Origin: Hofstenia miamia
Lineage: Eukaryota; Xenacoelomorpha; Acoela; Hofsteniidae
Direction: 5' to 3'
Length of the DNA: 64,000 nt
Assembly: GCA_900660155.1 (NCBI GenBank)
Contig: CABFPE010000509.1
Coordinates: forward strand, 116,967 to 180,966
Every line of letters begins with the position of its first letter. Position 1 is the stretch's first letter. This document shows, in pieces, positions 12,266-24,413 of the stretch. Both the position numbers and the translations under genes were made by a program. The notes under the pieces are model-generated. The model was not told the origin of the DNA. It did not search any database and saw only the letters and a program-made list of their open reading frames with translations.

Positions 12266-13605
12266 CAAGGTGATTATATAATAACTAATTTTTATAAACA
12301 GCTGGAATTATAATTTGGTTTAAAAAAATGAGACTCCACCGAATTTTGTGATTTTGTTTTGGCATAAAGTACGTTGTCAATAGGAACTGAACTGCTTTTG
12401 GACATCGAACTGCAATGCCAGCACAAATTAAATACCTGTTAACAACATCTGGTCCTAGCAGGTCTTTCAAACAAACATTTATGAAAATGAGTTCTCAAGA
12501 GCAACAAAAATTACTTCAATGGCACCAAAGACCGAACAAGTTTACGCAAGCTTGTTAAAATGTCAAAGGCGACTTTCTACAGGAATATCAAAATTCTCGA
12601 AAAAGGCAATTCGACAGAGAAAGAAAGGAAGTGGAAGGCCACAAATTTTGGAAGGAAGTGACTGGAAAAGTCTAGTTAAAACTGCGGTGTGTAACCCCTT
12701 ACAATCAACTTTGCAAATAACTCAGCGGTTTCAACAAACCAGGGGGAAGCAAGTTTCGAAGTCTATGGTATTTAGAGCGCTAAAAGAGTCTAGAATCACA
12801 AAGAAAAAGGCAAAAAATGTGCCAAACCTGACCCAAAAACAAAAAATAGCCAAAGTTTCCTTCTGCCAAATCTGGTTACTAGGATGAATTCTTTGACAAC
12901 ATATTTATCACAGACGAATTGGTTTTCCAGCTATTCAGCAACCGGGTTCATTGGTCTTGCAAGTCAAAACATCCTGTAAACCCTAGTTCAAAGTTCAGAC
13001 GGAAAATTATGGTTTGGGGCATTCTATTACAGATGGTTTTACCTCAAAATCTGTGAATTTGGGACAATTAATAGAGAAAAATATATTGAAATTATAGGAA
13101 ATTTTTTGCATTTTCTAATGGCCTATATCCTGGTGGTTGGATACTCCAAAAAGATGGCGCAACTTGTCATACCTCTCGTCATACCCAAGATTTTTTTGAA
13201 GAGCAAAATATTTAGTTTTTGCAGTGGCCTGCAAACTCGCCAGACCTTTATCCAATTGAAAATATCTGGAGCATCCTCAAGAACGACGTGGAGAAGAAAC
13301 ATCCCAACCAAAAACATTGTTGAAATTAGCAGTATATTCTGGAGCAACAAATTTCTTTTGAAGAAAATTTTAATGGACTCTATCGGTGATAGATTTTCTC
13401 GCTGCATTGCTACTGGCGGCGATATTGTATAATTTTTTGGGTTATAAGATATCCACATTTCAATTATCTATCATTTGATATGATTTTGTTAATTTATATA
13501 ATGTAGCCTGCTTAGAATAGATGACTTCGAGAGTCTCATTTTTTTAAACCAAACTATAGTATTATTTACATGCTATTGTAAATTATATAAAGGTTAGTTG
13601 CTCAG
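12266..13605 (+). mobile_element. Tc1-type DNA transposon, inactivated, both ends present
   Basis: A 1.34-kb element flanked by TA (12264-12265 and 13606-13607). Its terminal repeats include a nearly identical block TTTGGTTTAAAAAAATGAGA at 12316-12335 and, inverted, at 13536-13555. The transposase is on the plus strand from 12519: a paired-like helix-turn-helix N-terminus (RKKGSGRP..., residues about 35-95) followed by DDE-domain fragments in shifted frames: FITDELVFQLF (first D), QKDGATCHTS (second D) and WPANSPDLYPIENIW (E). Counting codons, 34 residues separate the second D and the E, the DD34E spacing of Tc1. Frameshifts and stop codons (near 12887, 13060 and a TAG within the DDE core) make it dead. 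Confidence 0.88.
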
Positions 13606-13734
13606 TATATCGTATTATACCTCATTGCAAAAAAATTGCCACTAGAAAATCATATATTATTAATATGCTTAAAGAAATATGAAAACAACAATTCTGTGAG
13701 ACAAAGATAAATGAACACACTACATATAGATAAT

Positions 13735-14330
13735 TCAGTTTCCACTAGAGTTCCGTTGTTTTCTATGCAGCGCTCCAAACGTCAAGAAATTGAAGACATC
13801 AAATTCCTGACAATTTTTTTTCTTTTGACAGTCCCTTGCTTCAAAATTAAGAGGTAAAAACTTCGATATGAGAGAACACTCCAAACCATGATTTTGGGGG
13901 AAACTTTGGAAACTTGCACTCTTTTCCCCGGCGGACTTCATAAGGCCACCTTATTTCGATAGAGCTGGATCACACATTCGTCAGATAGGAAAACATCCTC
14001 AAATGCTTTTCCAGCAGGAAGTGAACTCCAAATGTTTGTGCTTGTGGTTTTCGGTAATTTAAAGGACAATTTTTCCCAGTTATTTAGCAGTCTTTAGGGT
14101 TCTGTATACAGTTGACTGGTCAACCTGCATCTCTGTCTTCTGAACAAAGGTAGATTGCGTAAATCGCTTTTTCTGATTTCCAGTGATTTTTAGGGGCCAC
14201 TTCTGCATTCTTTGTAACGTCCCACCGTCTTCCAACAGTACTTTCACACGTTCTTGTACAGAAATTCAAGTGTGTCCCGCTTTGACTGGTTCAGTGCAGT
14301 TGTGTGAGTCAAAACTAACTTGACAGGTAA
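13735..14330 (-). pseudogene. Tc1-like transposase remnant
   Basis: On the minus strand, scattered frames resemble a Tc1 transposase: an N-terminal region ending STVYRTLKTAK, then LSDECVIQLYRNKV (first catalytic aspartate region) and SPKIMVWSVLSY, the conserved MVW block. Many stops and frameshifts interrupt it. It lies next to, and opposite in direction to, the better preserved Tc1 element ending at 13605, and is not simply part of that element. Confidence 0.65.
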
Positions 14331-14339
14331 CCGTATTGT

Positions 14340-14700
14340 GTGTGCTAACAATTGAATCTAGGGACATTTGTCTACCATTTTTGTTCTGAGAAATTTTCGG
14401 CTAAATGCCTTGTTAAGGAATTATTCGTGTTTGAAAATCTACAGGAAGTGCCATTTTTTGCAATGAAGTATAGATTAATTAACCCTAAACTGCTTAGGGT
14501 GACTTCAAGTATACAAATTGACATTTTCGAAGAGTTTTATCCAAGCCTATTAAAAAATGTGGAAATTTTGAGATATTGGGTGTTGGTGAACGTCCTCCTT
14601 TGTAATAGTGAACATTTGTGGCAAAAATTATTCCGGAAGTTTGAAATTTTTAATCAATCTTCAGTGAAATACCGGATTTCTTAAATTTGCGATTTTGCCT
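14340..14700. repeat. Dispersed repeat, AACCTTAA-ended family, partial copy 3
   Basis: TTAACCCTAAACTGCTTAGGG near 14480 and TCCAAGCCTATTAAAAAATG near 14540 match the family seen at 10546 and 11745. The open frame 14352-14684 falls in this repeat and is not taken as a gene. Confidence 0.4.
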
Positions 14701-14989
14701 CTATACTGATACCAAATGTTCCGACATCTAAAGGTCATGCAGCAATAAGTTTCCTGAGCTATGCATACATCACACAAGAGTTCACCGAATTTTGAAAAAC
14801 TACAGGGGCTACTGGCTGAGTTGGTCCAATTTTTGAGACGTTACGTGGGATTCTGGCCATGCAAAAAGTAACGGTCCGCTTTCAGCCTTCTATTTCTCAA
14901 ATTTGTTCAACAATTGCACCGTCTGATGCAATAAGCTTCCCCGAATTCAGAAAATATTTCAATTATAGAGCATATATTCTATTTATAGT

Positions 14990-15390
14990 TCTGCAAGATT
15001 GGTTTAATATCAAATAGTCTATCCCGCCCTGGCGATATTTTCCTTCCTTCGTGGTTGGCGGCCAACCCTCTGCCCTAGATGTCACTGTAACCTCTTCTTT
15101 GCAAACAATTAAATTTACGTCATGCATCTTTAGAGGCAGGTTACAGTATAAGCCAGACTCAATTTCATTTGAAAAAGAATGGATTCTGTTTGTCCCTCTA
15201 GCAGCTGAAGTCTTAGGAGGATGGTCAAATACTGCCATTTCAAAACTTGAACAATGTCGAAGTGTCACTTCTACTGGTTTTTCCAACTCTCTGGGTCATC
15301 TTATGCAAAACTTGTCAATTACTCTTATAAACGGCTCTTGCAACATGATGTTGTCAAGATCCGATTTCTACATTTTTAAAGAATAGCTGT
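14990..15390 (+). pseudogene. Retroelement C-terminal domain fragment (PD-(D/E)XK-like)
   Basis: The plus-strand frame from about 14994 to the stop at 15384-15386 reads through VGGQPSALDVTVTSSLQ and later FVPLAAEVLGGWSN. This D-V-T-V plus V-P-L-A-x-E-x-x-G-G-W pattern is, from memory of such proteins, the C-terminal end of a reverse-transcriptase polyprotein type common in cnidarian and other invertebrate genomes, where it resembles a restriction-like nuclease fold. The reverse transcriptase of the same general type occurs at 32870-34110. No upstream part is preserved here. The nuclease assignment is inference. Confidence 0.5.
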
Positions 15391-16650
15391 TCGGAGATTT
15401 TGAGTTACCAATGACTTCAGGCAACACCCAAGAAGGTTGTAATTACGTCAGAAAACTCAAGGTACAAAGCACAATATACTGACAATATTAATCACGCCAA
15501 AAGCCGATGATTTTAGCTTAATGTCTCTTCCACACTTCACTGTAGAAAATTATTTCTACAAAGGCCATTCATCCATACCTAATACTTCAATAAGTAGGGA
15601 ATTTTATCCTGTTAGTGGTTTAAAATGTGTGAATTTGTAAAAATGCCATTTTTATATTTTATATTGTAAATTTATGATTTTAAAAAATGATTATAGAACT
15701 AAGTAATTCGTTGTCACAAAGCATAAGTATAAATTAACGGAAAACTTATTACATTTATTAATAAGACAATAGCATAATCTAACTTATGAAATTAACTAAT
15801 TCAGAAAACGAAAGAGTTCTGCAACTCATGGGCGAGCACAAGGGAGGCTTGAGAGGGTTAATCGGCTCACTCAAAGGACATATTTGATAAAGCCACTTAT
15901 TTTGTTTACAGTATTACTTAAAAAAGTCATCAGCATAAGCTGTGCTTATCTTCTCTAAATCATTATTATATTATCCTATTCTTATTCATAGACATATGTG
16001 ATTCAAATCTCAATGAATGTTTAATGCAGATACTGAAGGCACTGGGTATTATTGGATTGACCAAAAACTATCGGAGGATTGATAATGAAAACTGCACAAA
16101 AACTAAATATTTTTCATTACGTTTATTAAATGTATTATTGTGAATTTTATGTTTGATAGACAAAAATATTTTGTATCTGACATTGGCCTTAACTCATTGA
16201 ACATCTACGTCATAACTAGGTGTTGTTTTCATATAGAAAATACATTTTATTTCACTTGTTCTCTTTGCATTTAATTAGAATTAAGCAATTTAGAAGAAAG
16301 GGTTTTTGTAAAACTAGATTTTTAAGAGGCGAAACACAATCCTGGAAATTTTCTTAAGTTTAAAAAATTGACTGGAAATCTTTCCTGAAAATTTTCTAAA
16401 AATGTTTCAATTTCTAATATTAGTTATATAGATATATTATATGCAAAATAATTTATCTCAAGACTAAATTTCTGACGTAATTTCTATCTTTGGATAAGTG
16501 TAATATACAGTAGTTACATTCTATTACATATGTAACCCAAATTTATAAATTATAACTTTGTTAACAAAAATGCTAAATTTTGACTCTATCTGACTTAACA
16601 CATGCTCAGTTCTGAACGCATATGTGGGATAATTTTTTTTGAATTTTTAT
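15390..16650. other. Intergenic AT-rich DNA without recognised features
   Basis: No exon, structured repeat or transposase fragment could be recognised on either strand. Confidence 0.5.
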
Positions 16651-16668
16651 AATTTAAATGTTTGTCAG

Positions 16669-16923
16669 AAAAAAATGTTTAAAATGTTTTCTTTTGCCAA
16701 ACCCTAATAATTATGAAATCATTTTGCAAGTAAAATTTTCCCCATTAGTGTTAGAAGATACTTTTATAGCAGTTGATAAAATTAATACATCATACATTCT
16801 TGCACGCATCTACGACATGACCAATCAGAAAAAATATAGATCTCATATAAATTTTTCGTTGATAGCTTGTTTGTTGTTGTCGATAAACAAATTGGACTCC
16901 AGACATTTAGAAAATCAATTTAA
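16669..16923 (+). CDS. Possible orphan exon, uncharacterised
   Basis: A stretch preceded by a plausible acceptor (TTTGTCAG) and followed by a strong donor (AA|GTAAGT) is open in one frame for 84 codons, reading for example LEDTFIAVDKINTSYILAR and INFSLIACLLLSINKLDSR. Composition is more protein-like than the surrounding frames. I do not recognise it, and no partner exon was found. It lies about 340 bp upstream of the C22orf15-like start codon. Confidence 0.25.
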
Positions 16924-17261
16924 GTAAGTTTTAAATTACCTGAGCATAGGGATTATAAAATAGACTGTCTGATATAATTTGAAACAGCCAAATCCTTAAG
17001 ATATTTTGAAGAATCACTCCCTTGATATGATTATTGATGGAGAAAACAGATATAATTTAATTATTGCAAAATATGTGAGCAATTGTATTATTTTTGAAAG
17101 TGTATTTACAAAACTTGAATGTGTCTTTCAACTGTATTGAAGTATTCATTTGCAGTAAGTGTCTATTCTTTTCAGAAATCTATTGCAATTGTTGTACTTT
17201 ATTTGACTGCCCGCAGTGCATCTGGCAGTGGTTATTATCAAACAATTTGACGCGAAATAGA

Positions 17262-20200
17262 ATGTATGTCACCGTAAAATACGGCGGTAAGCAATTTTTC
17301 TATACGTTATAATGTTAAAATAGTTTATTAATGTGTAAATGCTAAATCTAGTGAACTAATAATATAATTAAATTTATTAATCTAGTCAATGATACAAAAA
17401 TGCTGAGCTTGTAGCATTTCATTATTGTATTACATTTTTTTACCCTGGCTACAAAAAGTTTTGTTTTTCACTTGTTCACATGCTTTATTTAGAATAAAAT
17501 TTTTGTAATCGCGTGTAGGTTTATTTGTATAACCATGTCAAAGTGCAACACTTTTTTTCGGTTCTATTATATTTTTGTTTAGTATATCTTGTTTAAAAAC
17601 TATATGTACATATAATTTTGTTTTCATACTATTAACAGAAAAGTACAACACTTTTGGAAATAAAGTGGCTAATAATATGAGATTAAATGTGCTTGATGAT
17701 TAATTGATAAAATATAATTGTTTTTAAAGTCTCTCTGAGACAGTAGTTTGATAATATGCACTTTTATCGTAAGCATCAATTCACAATTTTATTAAATTCA
17801 GCAAAGGGGGTTTGCGACAATAAATTAAACAACCTACATACTTTATAATGGAAAGCAGTTCCACGCAAGATATTCAAGAAATTTGATTATCCATATTTTT
17901 ACAGAAAAAATCAGTCAGGAGGATTTCATAGTCAACAATCACCCCAAGGGCATGGCTGGAGGATCGGGACATTACAAACAGTATAAGGAAAGGAAATTCA
18001 ATCCTGGGTCCTGTTCTCCCTGCAAAGCCACTGGGACAATCTTTCGAACCATCATAGATTCAAAGCCCTTGGAAAAAGGTTGTCATATTTTGACATCACT
18101 TAGTATCCAGAGGCCCATACAAAATGGCTGGAATGTTTGAAATACATTTTGTTATTTACCAGTCTGCAAATATTCCTTATATTCAAAACAAACTATAAGT
18201 ATTCCATAAAAACGCCTTCAATAATGAGGTGTACCTTCTACGCTGGAATTCGTTTTTTGCATAGAGATCTAGAAACGAAGCATTCTCAACCCATATATTG
18301 ATATTTTGGATCGATTCATAGTACCAAGTTTACCAGAACAATTTCTATCTCAACAAAGCAATACTCCTTGTCACAAGTTAAAACTAACCATTGAATATAT
18401 GGAAAATTTAAAATTTAGACATCATGTGAAGATGATGAAAGCAAAAGGTAATGCCAGAAGAAATGAGAATTTGAAAGATTTATGAACTGCTTGCCAGGAA
18501 GAATTCCTGTATTTACATAAAAGATTGTTAAATGTTATAACGACTGTGGACATCCTACAAAATATTAATAACATTTATTTTAATTGTTATGAATTAGTTT
18601 AAGGCTTTCTTTTAATTTCTGTAGCTTATTCTTTGCATTTTTTAAGTTTCCTGGTCCATCATATTTTCTTATATAAAATCCCACAAATTTCAATATGGTA
18701 AATTTCTAAAATGTAAGATTATACTGTACACATACTTTTAATTGAGAATTTTTGCTGCATACGCTCCACTGTGTCCGCATTTCAACATTCACACTCAAAA
18801 AATAACCCATCGACCAAACTTGTTTTTTCCTAATCCTTGACCCATATAGATTGTATAATCACTAAAATGAAAATTATTAATGGTCAGCTTTTTTTTAAAT
18901 GGCCGATATTCAAAATGGCTGCTTTTCTTATTAAATATAATCTCCCATTNGTCACTTACCACTTGTGTGCCAATATAGTCTCCATAATTGTTTGTTCGAC
19001 TAATAAGTAGTATTTATAGGCTTATATAGCTATTTTAGAGATAGAGAAAAGATTTTTATTTTTGTAATTAGACACGTCTATAGATCTGCAGTCTTTGAAC
19101 GATGACATGTAATTTTTACGTTATCCTATACGAATAGGGACTTATCTTCACCTTTTAGTATCTAGCAATGCTAAGTTATACATGTAGCTATACTATCAAA
19201 TTACTAAATCATACTATCACATACAATCTTGAAATGTATAAATTTTGGCTGTTGTATCTGCACACAGCAGCCAACAATTGCTTCCCATAGTTATTGTTTT
19301 CTGTGCTTCGAATTTTGTAATTGTCCCAACCACGCAAAAGTCGTGATGCACAGATTGAGACGTCTGGTCGCTCCATGGTCCAAGACCTTTGTTATTAATG
19401 GAGCAGAATCCCGATATATGAAAAATCACAATGCGGATTTTTGGTGTGATTGGGATATTCAACTTCAGATATGATACCTCGAATGATTCTATTTTGATTC
19501 CATAATCATGTTGCAGGTAGTTGCCGTAGCATGAGTTGACGACGTCTTTGAAATGTCTGAGGACCTCGACAAAGACCGTAAGATTCTCTGGAACAATGTT
19601 CTCCAAAACATCAACATTTGCTAGCAGCTTTCTTTTGGCATTTCCTGTGAAACTGTCTCCATGCAAGCATTCTCACTGAACTTCACATCATTTTAACCAC
19701 TCATCAGCCTGTGGCCAGAATTTCTTTAAAGCCGAAAATATGGTATTCACAGGCCCCATCTACAAATGAAGTTCCGGTGGTGGAACAAGAGGAATGACCG
19801 AAGTGTCATCAGGTTTGCCACAAAATAATGGAGGATGTATGACGTTGCTGTGATACTTTGTTTTTCGTTTTACTGCCCCATAATCATGATAGTTCCAAAA
19901 TGTATTTCTCAAAGCACTAAGAATTCTTTGGTTTCCTTTGGAGTCAAGCCGATCCATTTTGATGTCACTCCACGAGCATGGATACTGATAACTGTGTGAC
20001 ATTAAAACAAGCAAGATATTGAATAGCTTTAAGTCACTGGCAATTGTGAATTTTTTGTTGAGCAAAGGAATTCCAACCTTCATCCATAACTGCTTCAAAT
20101 TGTAATAGTACTTCTGGAACAATGCCTATAAAGAAGCAACGGTTGACTCCCGAGTCAATTTTTTTGATGTACATAGCAAGTCTTCTGACGGATCGAAGAT

Positions 20201-22516
20201 GGAGAGACAGCACTTTATTAATCCGCCTCCGCCAACAATGCCAATTCTTATCAATGCAGAATAATTATCAATCCCTCTTTCTTGAAGCACAAAGTCAATG
20301 AAACTGTTTAAGCCTCAACACACAACTGCCCATTCTTCTTTCGGATCGTTGATGAATGTTTGAATCATGAATCGCAATAATCGAAGTTCAAAGAATTCAT
20401 CAAGTGAATGATTAGTTTGAACAATTGATCTCTCAAATTGCGTTCCACAAACGCAGGGTTGGATTCTCATAAATCTTGGGATAGTTTTTACATAGCTCGA
20501 GTACTCAAAGAAAGTCTTTGTTCAACACGTGCAAACGTACTTGCCTGAATGACAGGACTTTCAGGGCTTCTTGCATGAGTTGGTATTCTTCTATTGCAAT
20601 TTCCTAGCATATATAACGAACTGGATCATTAATTGTTCTACTTGGGATTCCCTGCTTGGTTTGTTTTGAAGGAGAATCTAACAAAAATTCAGCGTTGTAA
20701 ACGTTTGCCCGTCTAGAAGAGAATATTTCAACCAAATGGTTGCATTCTTGATAGATCCTTGCAAAACATCAGCCACATATTTTGAAGTGTTGCACAAGTG
20801 TGCTCACATTTTCAGGTTGGTGCCTTTGTTTTCGTTTCAATTTTTACTGCATCTTGTAGCCTCATCAAGGCAACAGTACAAAGTGTGCACTCACATTTCT
20901 TTCAGGATCGGATGTTTATTTGACGTTAAGGGTTGAAATCATCTGCTATGAAAAAATCAACAGATTCACCTTTGTCCTTCTTCGATAGCAGCATATGACA
21001 TCATCCACAGACGCCACTGGGAAAATCAGGATTATCGATGGCGAAGTTTTTTATCAAATCTTCATGAACAATGGCAATGTCTTTTGCTGATATATTTATC
21101 GACACTTTTCGGTAAAAACTATACATACTCTCTTCCATAGCCTCTCGTGTGCCTCATCTACCGCCGTTACCATTTCCATCTGAAGAGAAATGAACAATTG
21201 TGCGAGAGTATTACAAACACAGAACCCTCTGAACAGAACTATATGACTAATGTGGGATGACTCATGAAGCTTTTTCAAGCAGTCTACATATAGTTCAATA
21301 CTTAGCATTGCTAGATACTAAAAGGTGAAGATAAGTCCCTATTCGTATAGGATAACGTAAAAATTACATGTCATCGTTCACAGACTGCAGATCTATAGAC
21401 GTGTCTAATTACAAAAATATAAATCTTTTCTCTATCTCTAAAATAGCTATATAAGCCTATAAATACTATTTATTAGTCGAACAAACAATTATGAAGACTA
21501 TATTGGCACACAAGTGGTAAGTGACTAAATTACAACAATAAGTAGTGTTGTGATGAATTGTTTGGTAAGGAAATGCTTAGAAATCGAATGGGAGATTATA
21601 TTTAATAAGAAAAGCAGCCATTTTGAATATCGGCCATTTAAAAAAAAGCTGACCATTAAATAATTTTCATTTTAGTGATTATACAATCTATATGGGTCAA
21701 GGATTAGGAAAAAACAAGTTTGGTCGATGGTATATTTTTGAGTGTGAATGTTGAAATGCGGACACCGTGGCTCATGAAAATTTGTTTGAATCTTAATCAA
21801 GTTTGTAATTGTAAAATTCTTAACACTGTATTAGCAAAATATAATTTGCAACTACTGAACCAAATAAATTTCTTTCTAGTAATGTGAAAGACAAAATGTA
21901 TTCATAGTTGTAAAAAAATTATTAAGTTGTATTATAATTCCACGATTCCTCTAAAAATATTTTAGTAATGTCTTTTCGTACAATGCAATTAATAAAAAAA
22001 TATATTTTAGACTGCTTATCTGTTGTGTGCAACCCAAAGTGTTCAGCAATATCTGTAATCTCATATCTTAAACAGAAAACCCACAACGAGGAATGTAAGT
22101 TCAATCATTGTTGTTGATAAAGTCTTTTGTTACTTCAAAGTGAACTTTTTTTTAAAAAGATATTTTGTTTCTAGTACTTCTGCAATTTTGAAAAATTATA
22201 CTTTGATACATTGTATTTGCAAACAAAAATAAATTTAGTCAAGTATGTCATTTAAATTTATGAAAGTATTTCTAAACTTAGTTAATAGGAATGAATAATA
22301 AAATTTCCAGTATTGTAGAGGAACTCTATTGATGATTTTTTAATAAAAATTTATGAGATTCATTTAAATGAGGAAAACTTTACTAGCATCTGCTTTTAAG
22401 GTTATCATTACAAAATAAATATTCTGAAAACACAAAAACACATAGTTATTTCAATAATTGCAGTTTCATTGAAATTTTAGAAAACTAACATCATTTATAC
22501 TTTCTCAATTACACTG

Positions 22517-22555
<39 letters not shown>

Positions 22556-24172
22556 GTTACTAATAAAAAGAAATGAAATATCTATATTTAAAGTTGCTTT
22601 TTTACAATATAAAATACTGTTTACAACTCTAAATAGCGTTAAACAATAGAAATCAAGGAACAAAACACATAAAAAAAACACATACAAAAATACAAGCCTT
22701 TCTTTTGTATAATTACAGAAAAATTTTTTAATTTCGCGTTTGAATACTCTTAATTTATTTATTTGTTTTACAGATTTAGGTAAATTATTCCATATATTTA
22801 TTGATGTGTTGAGAAATGAATTTTTCATTATTTTCTTGTTATATGGAAGAGGCTTAATTTTTAGGGTTCTATGATCATGTCTAAGCAATATTTTAGAGGA
22901 TAAAAAGTTGGATTTGTAGTATGGAACAATATTATTTAATATTTTAAAAAAGTAGTTAATATATTTTTATAAATAATGCATTGTGGATTCAGAAAAGTGG
23001 TTGTTAATTTCTTGATTTCTGTTATATATATGATTAACTGTTATTTTTATAGCCCTTTTTATTTACTAATAAGATTTTAAAATTGCTCACGTTATTTTTA
23101 GTAGAGCTTGATCTTGCTGATGAAGATGGTAACCTCAAGCATTTTAGCAAACCTCAAAATTATTTTCGCTATGCAACAGAATTAGTGGCAGAAAAAGAGA
23201 ATTTAGTGCTAATTCGTGTGGAACGTATGATTTCAATTGAACTTTTATAATTTGTTGGTAGACTTAAAATTTTAATTTATTGTAAAATATATTCCAGCTT
23301 GGCGCACTTAAAATATGGCCACGCTGTCAGCAGAGCAATGAAAATAGAAGACAATTAAAAAATTTTAGAATGTATTGTTTCTACTCTTACATACGAATAA
23401 GTGTAATATTACGCATTTATTAATGAAATATATTTTGTCAAAAAATATATTCATAATTTACTTCTTCAACTTATTTGTAACTTATGAATAAATCACTCAT
23501 TTCAAGGAACGTGCAGAAAGTTTCCATAAAAAATTTTTTTGCCTACACTTTTGATGAACTCGCCTCTTTTTTTAGAACAGTGTTGCAGATTGTCTGGCCA
23601 TATTCTAAGCAGGCAATGAAAGTAGTGAATATCCAAGTATCTGAAAAAACAAAGAGCAGTCATAATTTACAAAATATCTTTCTGTTATGGCTGATTGATA
23701 AATCTTAATTTACTTAAAATTATAACATATTTAATAAAAATCTATCGAGAATGTTATATTTAAATCTCCACTTTTATTTAAATCCAATTTTAGGCATGCC
23801 AAATATTGGGAAAGCGAGATATCTGCCACTTTCAACTGACAAATCCATTATAGACGCCAATTTTTTAGGTAATTTTAGACTGTTTTTGAAATGTTATATC
23901 ATACACATTTATTTAGTGTATCTTTAAGTAGAACTTTTACCGAGTTAATAAATTATGTAAGCGGGCGCTTTGAATTGTGACTATTAAAAATCAACGGTAG
24001 CTTATTAAATAAGTATACATCAAATAGAATTTATTTAGCTCGATTAGCACAACTGGGACCTGACAGCAGTCGTTTTAAAACAAGAGAAGTGCAAAAGTCT
24101 AAAGAGCCCCAAAAAACCAGAAGTAGTTCTGAAGAAAAATCTCAGAGTAAAAGAAAATCTGTAAAAAAATAA
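17262..24172 (+). CDS. C22orf15/CXorf65-family protein (one internal exon not located)
   Basis: Four exons are recognised. 17262-17286 begins ATG and reads MYVTVKYGG, ending G|GTAAGC. 23102-23224 reads ELDLADEDGNLKHF and later ENLVLIRVE. 23794-23868 reads MPNIGKARYLPLSTDKS. 24039-24172 reads ARLAQLGPDSSRF and ends in a Lys/Ser-rich tail with TAA at 24170-24172. All junctions are GT-AG, and phases agree across 23102-24172. The pattern (MxVxVxYG, an L-x-D-E-D-G-N-L block, a V-L-I-R-V-E block, R-Y-x-P-L, then A-R-L-A) is that of the small metazoan C22orf15/CXorf65-type proteins, whose function is not established. An exon of about 75-90 nt, phase 1 at both ends, should lie between 17287 and 23101 to supply the segment after KYGG; I could not find it. 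That interval contains a 3-kb transposon and a LINE fragment, so the gene may be split or damaged. Confidence 0.65.
17880..18535 (+). pseudogene. Possible Tc1-like transposase remnant
   Basis: Disjoint plus-strand frames include FLSQQSNTPCHKLKLTIEYM, reminiscent of the Tc1 block around the second catalytic aspartate (here replaced by serine), and a downstream MKAKGNARR resembling a C-terminal basic motif. The open frame 17883-18140 is GC-richer than its surroundings but unrecognised. It sits inside the large intron of the C22orf15-like gene. Confidence 0.3.
18767..21769 (-). mobile_element. Chapaev-like (CMC group) DNA transposon with long inverted repeats
   Basis: The element has long terminal inverted repeats: left arm 18767-19175, right arm 21301-21769. 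They start CACTGTGTCCGCATTTC and CACGGTGTCCGCATTTC and are near identical throughout. The flanks carry GCTC on both sides (18763-18766 and 21770-21773), a 4-bp duplication. CAC termini with 4-bp duplications are the hallmark of Chapaev elements. The left arm is about 55 bp shorter than the right, exactly at the N at 18950, so that is probably an assembly artefact. The interior encodes a broken transposase on the minus strand. Confidence 0.75.
19217..21100 (-). pseudogene. Transposase of the Chapaev-like element, inactivated
   Basis: Read on the minus strand, fragments in order include FFELRLLRFMIQTFINDPKE (near 20320-20400), ASDLKLFNILLVLMSHSYQY then PCSW (near 19960-20050), IPLVPPPELHL (near 19765), GPVNTIFSALKKFWPQADEW and HGDSFTGNAKRKLL (19625-19740). 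Stops interrupt the frame directly after PPPELHL and again twice before HGDSF. The order and the PPPELHL...GPVN motif match transposase-like proteins that I recall as abundant in hydrozoan and arthropod genomes. It fills the space between the two inverted repeats, so it is the element's own enzyme. Catalytic residues could not be assigned with confidence. Confidence 0.65.
21775..22500. other. Intron DNA of the C22orf15-like gene
   Basis: AT-rich sequence without a recognised exon. A candidate acceptor at about 22177 opens a frame reading TSAILKNYTLIHCICKQK, faintly like the missing exon of this gene, but stops follow before any usable donor. Confidence 0.35.
22505..23060 (-). mobile_element. 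LINE 3' end, minus strand (family B, copy 1)
   Basis: On the minus strand the frame from 22888 reads FLNTSINIWNNLPKSVKQIN and then RVFKREIKKFF, the C-terminal domain (W-N-N-L-P-x-x-V/I ... F-K) of CR1/Jockey-like LINE polyproteins. A (TTA)n tract at about 22517-22554 forms the apparent 3' tail, consistent with LINEs that end in microsatellites. A second copy at 61495-62886 matches closely, for example over TTTTACAATATAAAATACTG. It ends 40 bp before an exon of the C22orf15-like gene. Confidence 0.75.
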
Positions 24173-24413
24173 ATTTAAGTCGTATTTGTTTTTGTAAATT
24201 TTGTATTGCATATACACATAAACTGAATTTTGATAAAATATTACATTTTGCAAAAAAAATTTGAATATGCCTTATAATTCAAACTTTCTAGGAATTTTTG
24301 AAAATTTGTGATGGTTTTCCCAACAGAGGCTCATGAACTAATAAATATATCCCAAATCTAAAAACATCACAGAATAGATTAGTATCACACTCGTTCACTT
24401 ATGCTTAGCCAGT

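Noticed and set aside
13123-13458. 111-codon minus-strand frame
   Set aside because: Antisense shadow of the Tc1 transposase C-terminal half.
19229-19474. 81-codon plus-strand frame
   Set aside because: Antisense shadow of the Chapaev-like transposase.
22177-22245. Candidate for the missing C22orf15-like exon (reads TSAILKNYTLIHCICKQK)
   Set aside because: Weak likeness, wrong phase relation to neighbouring exons, and stop codons before any usable donor.
23295-23360. Acceptor-bounded block at 23299 as the C-terminal exon of the C22orf15-like gene
   Set aside because: It gives a stop after four codons, whereas splicing to 23794 and 24039 stays open and restores family-like sequence.
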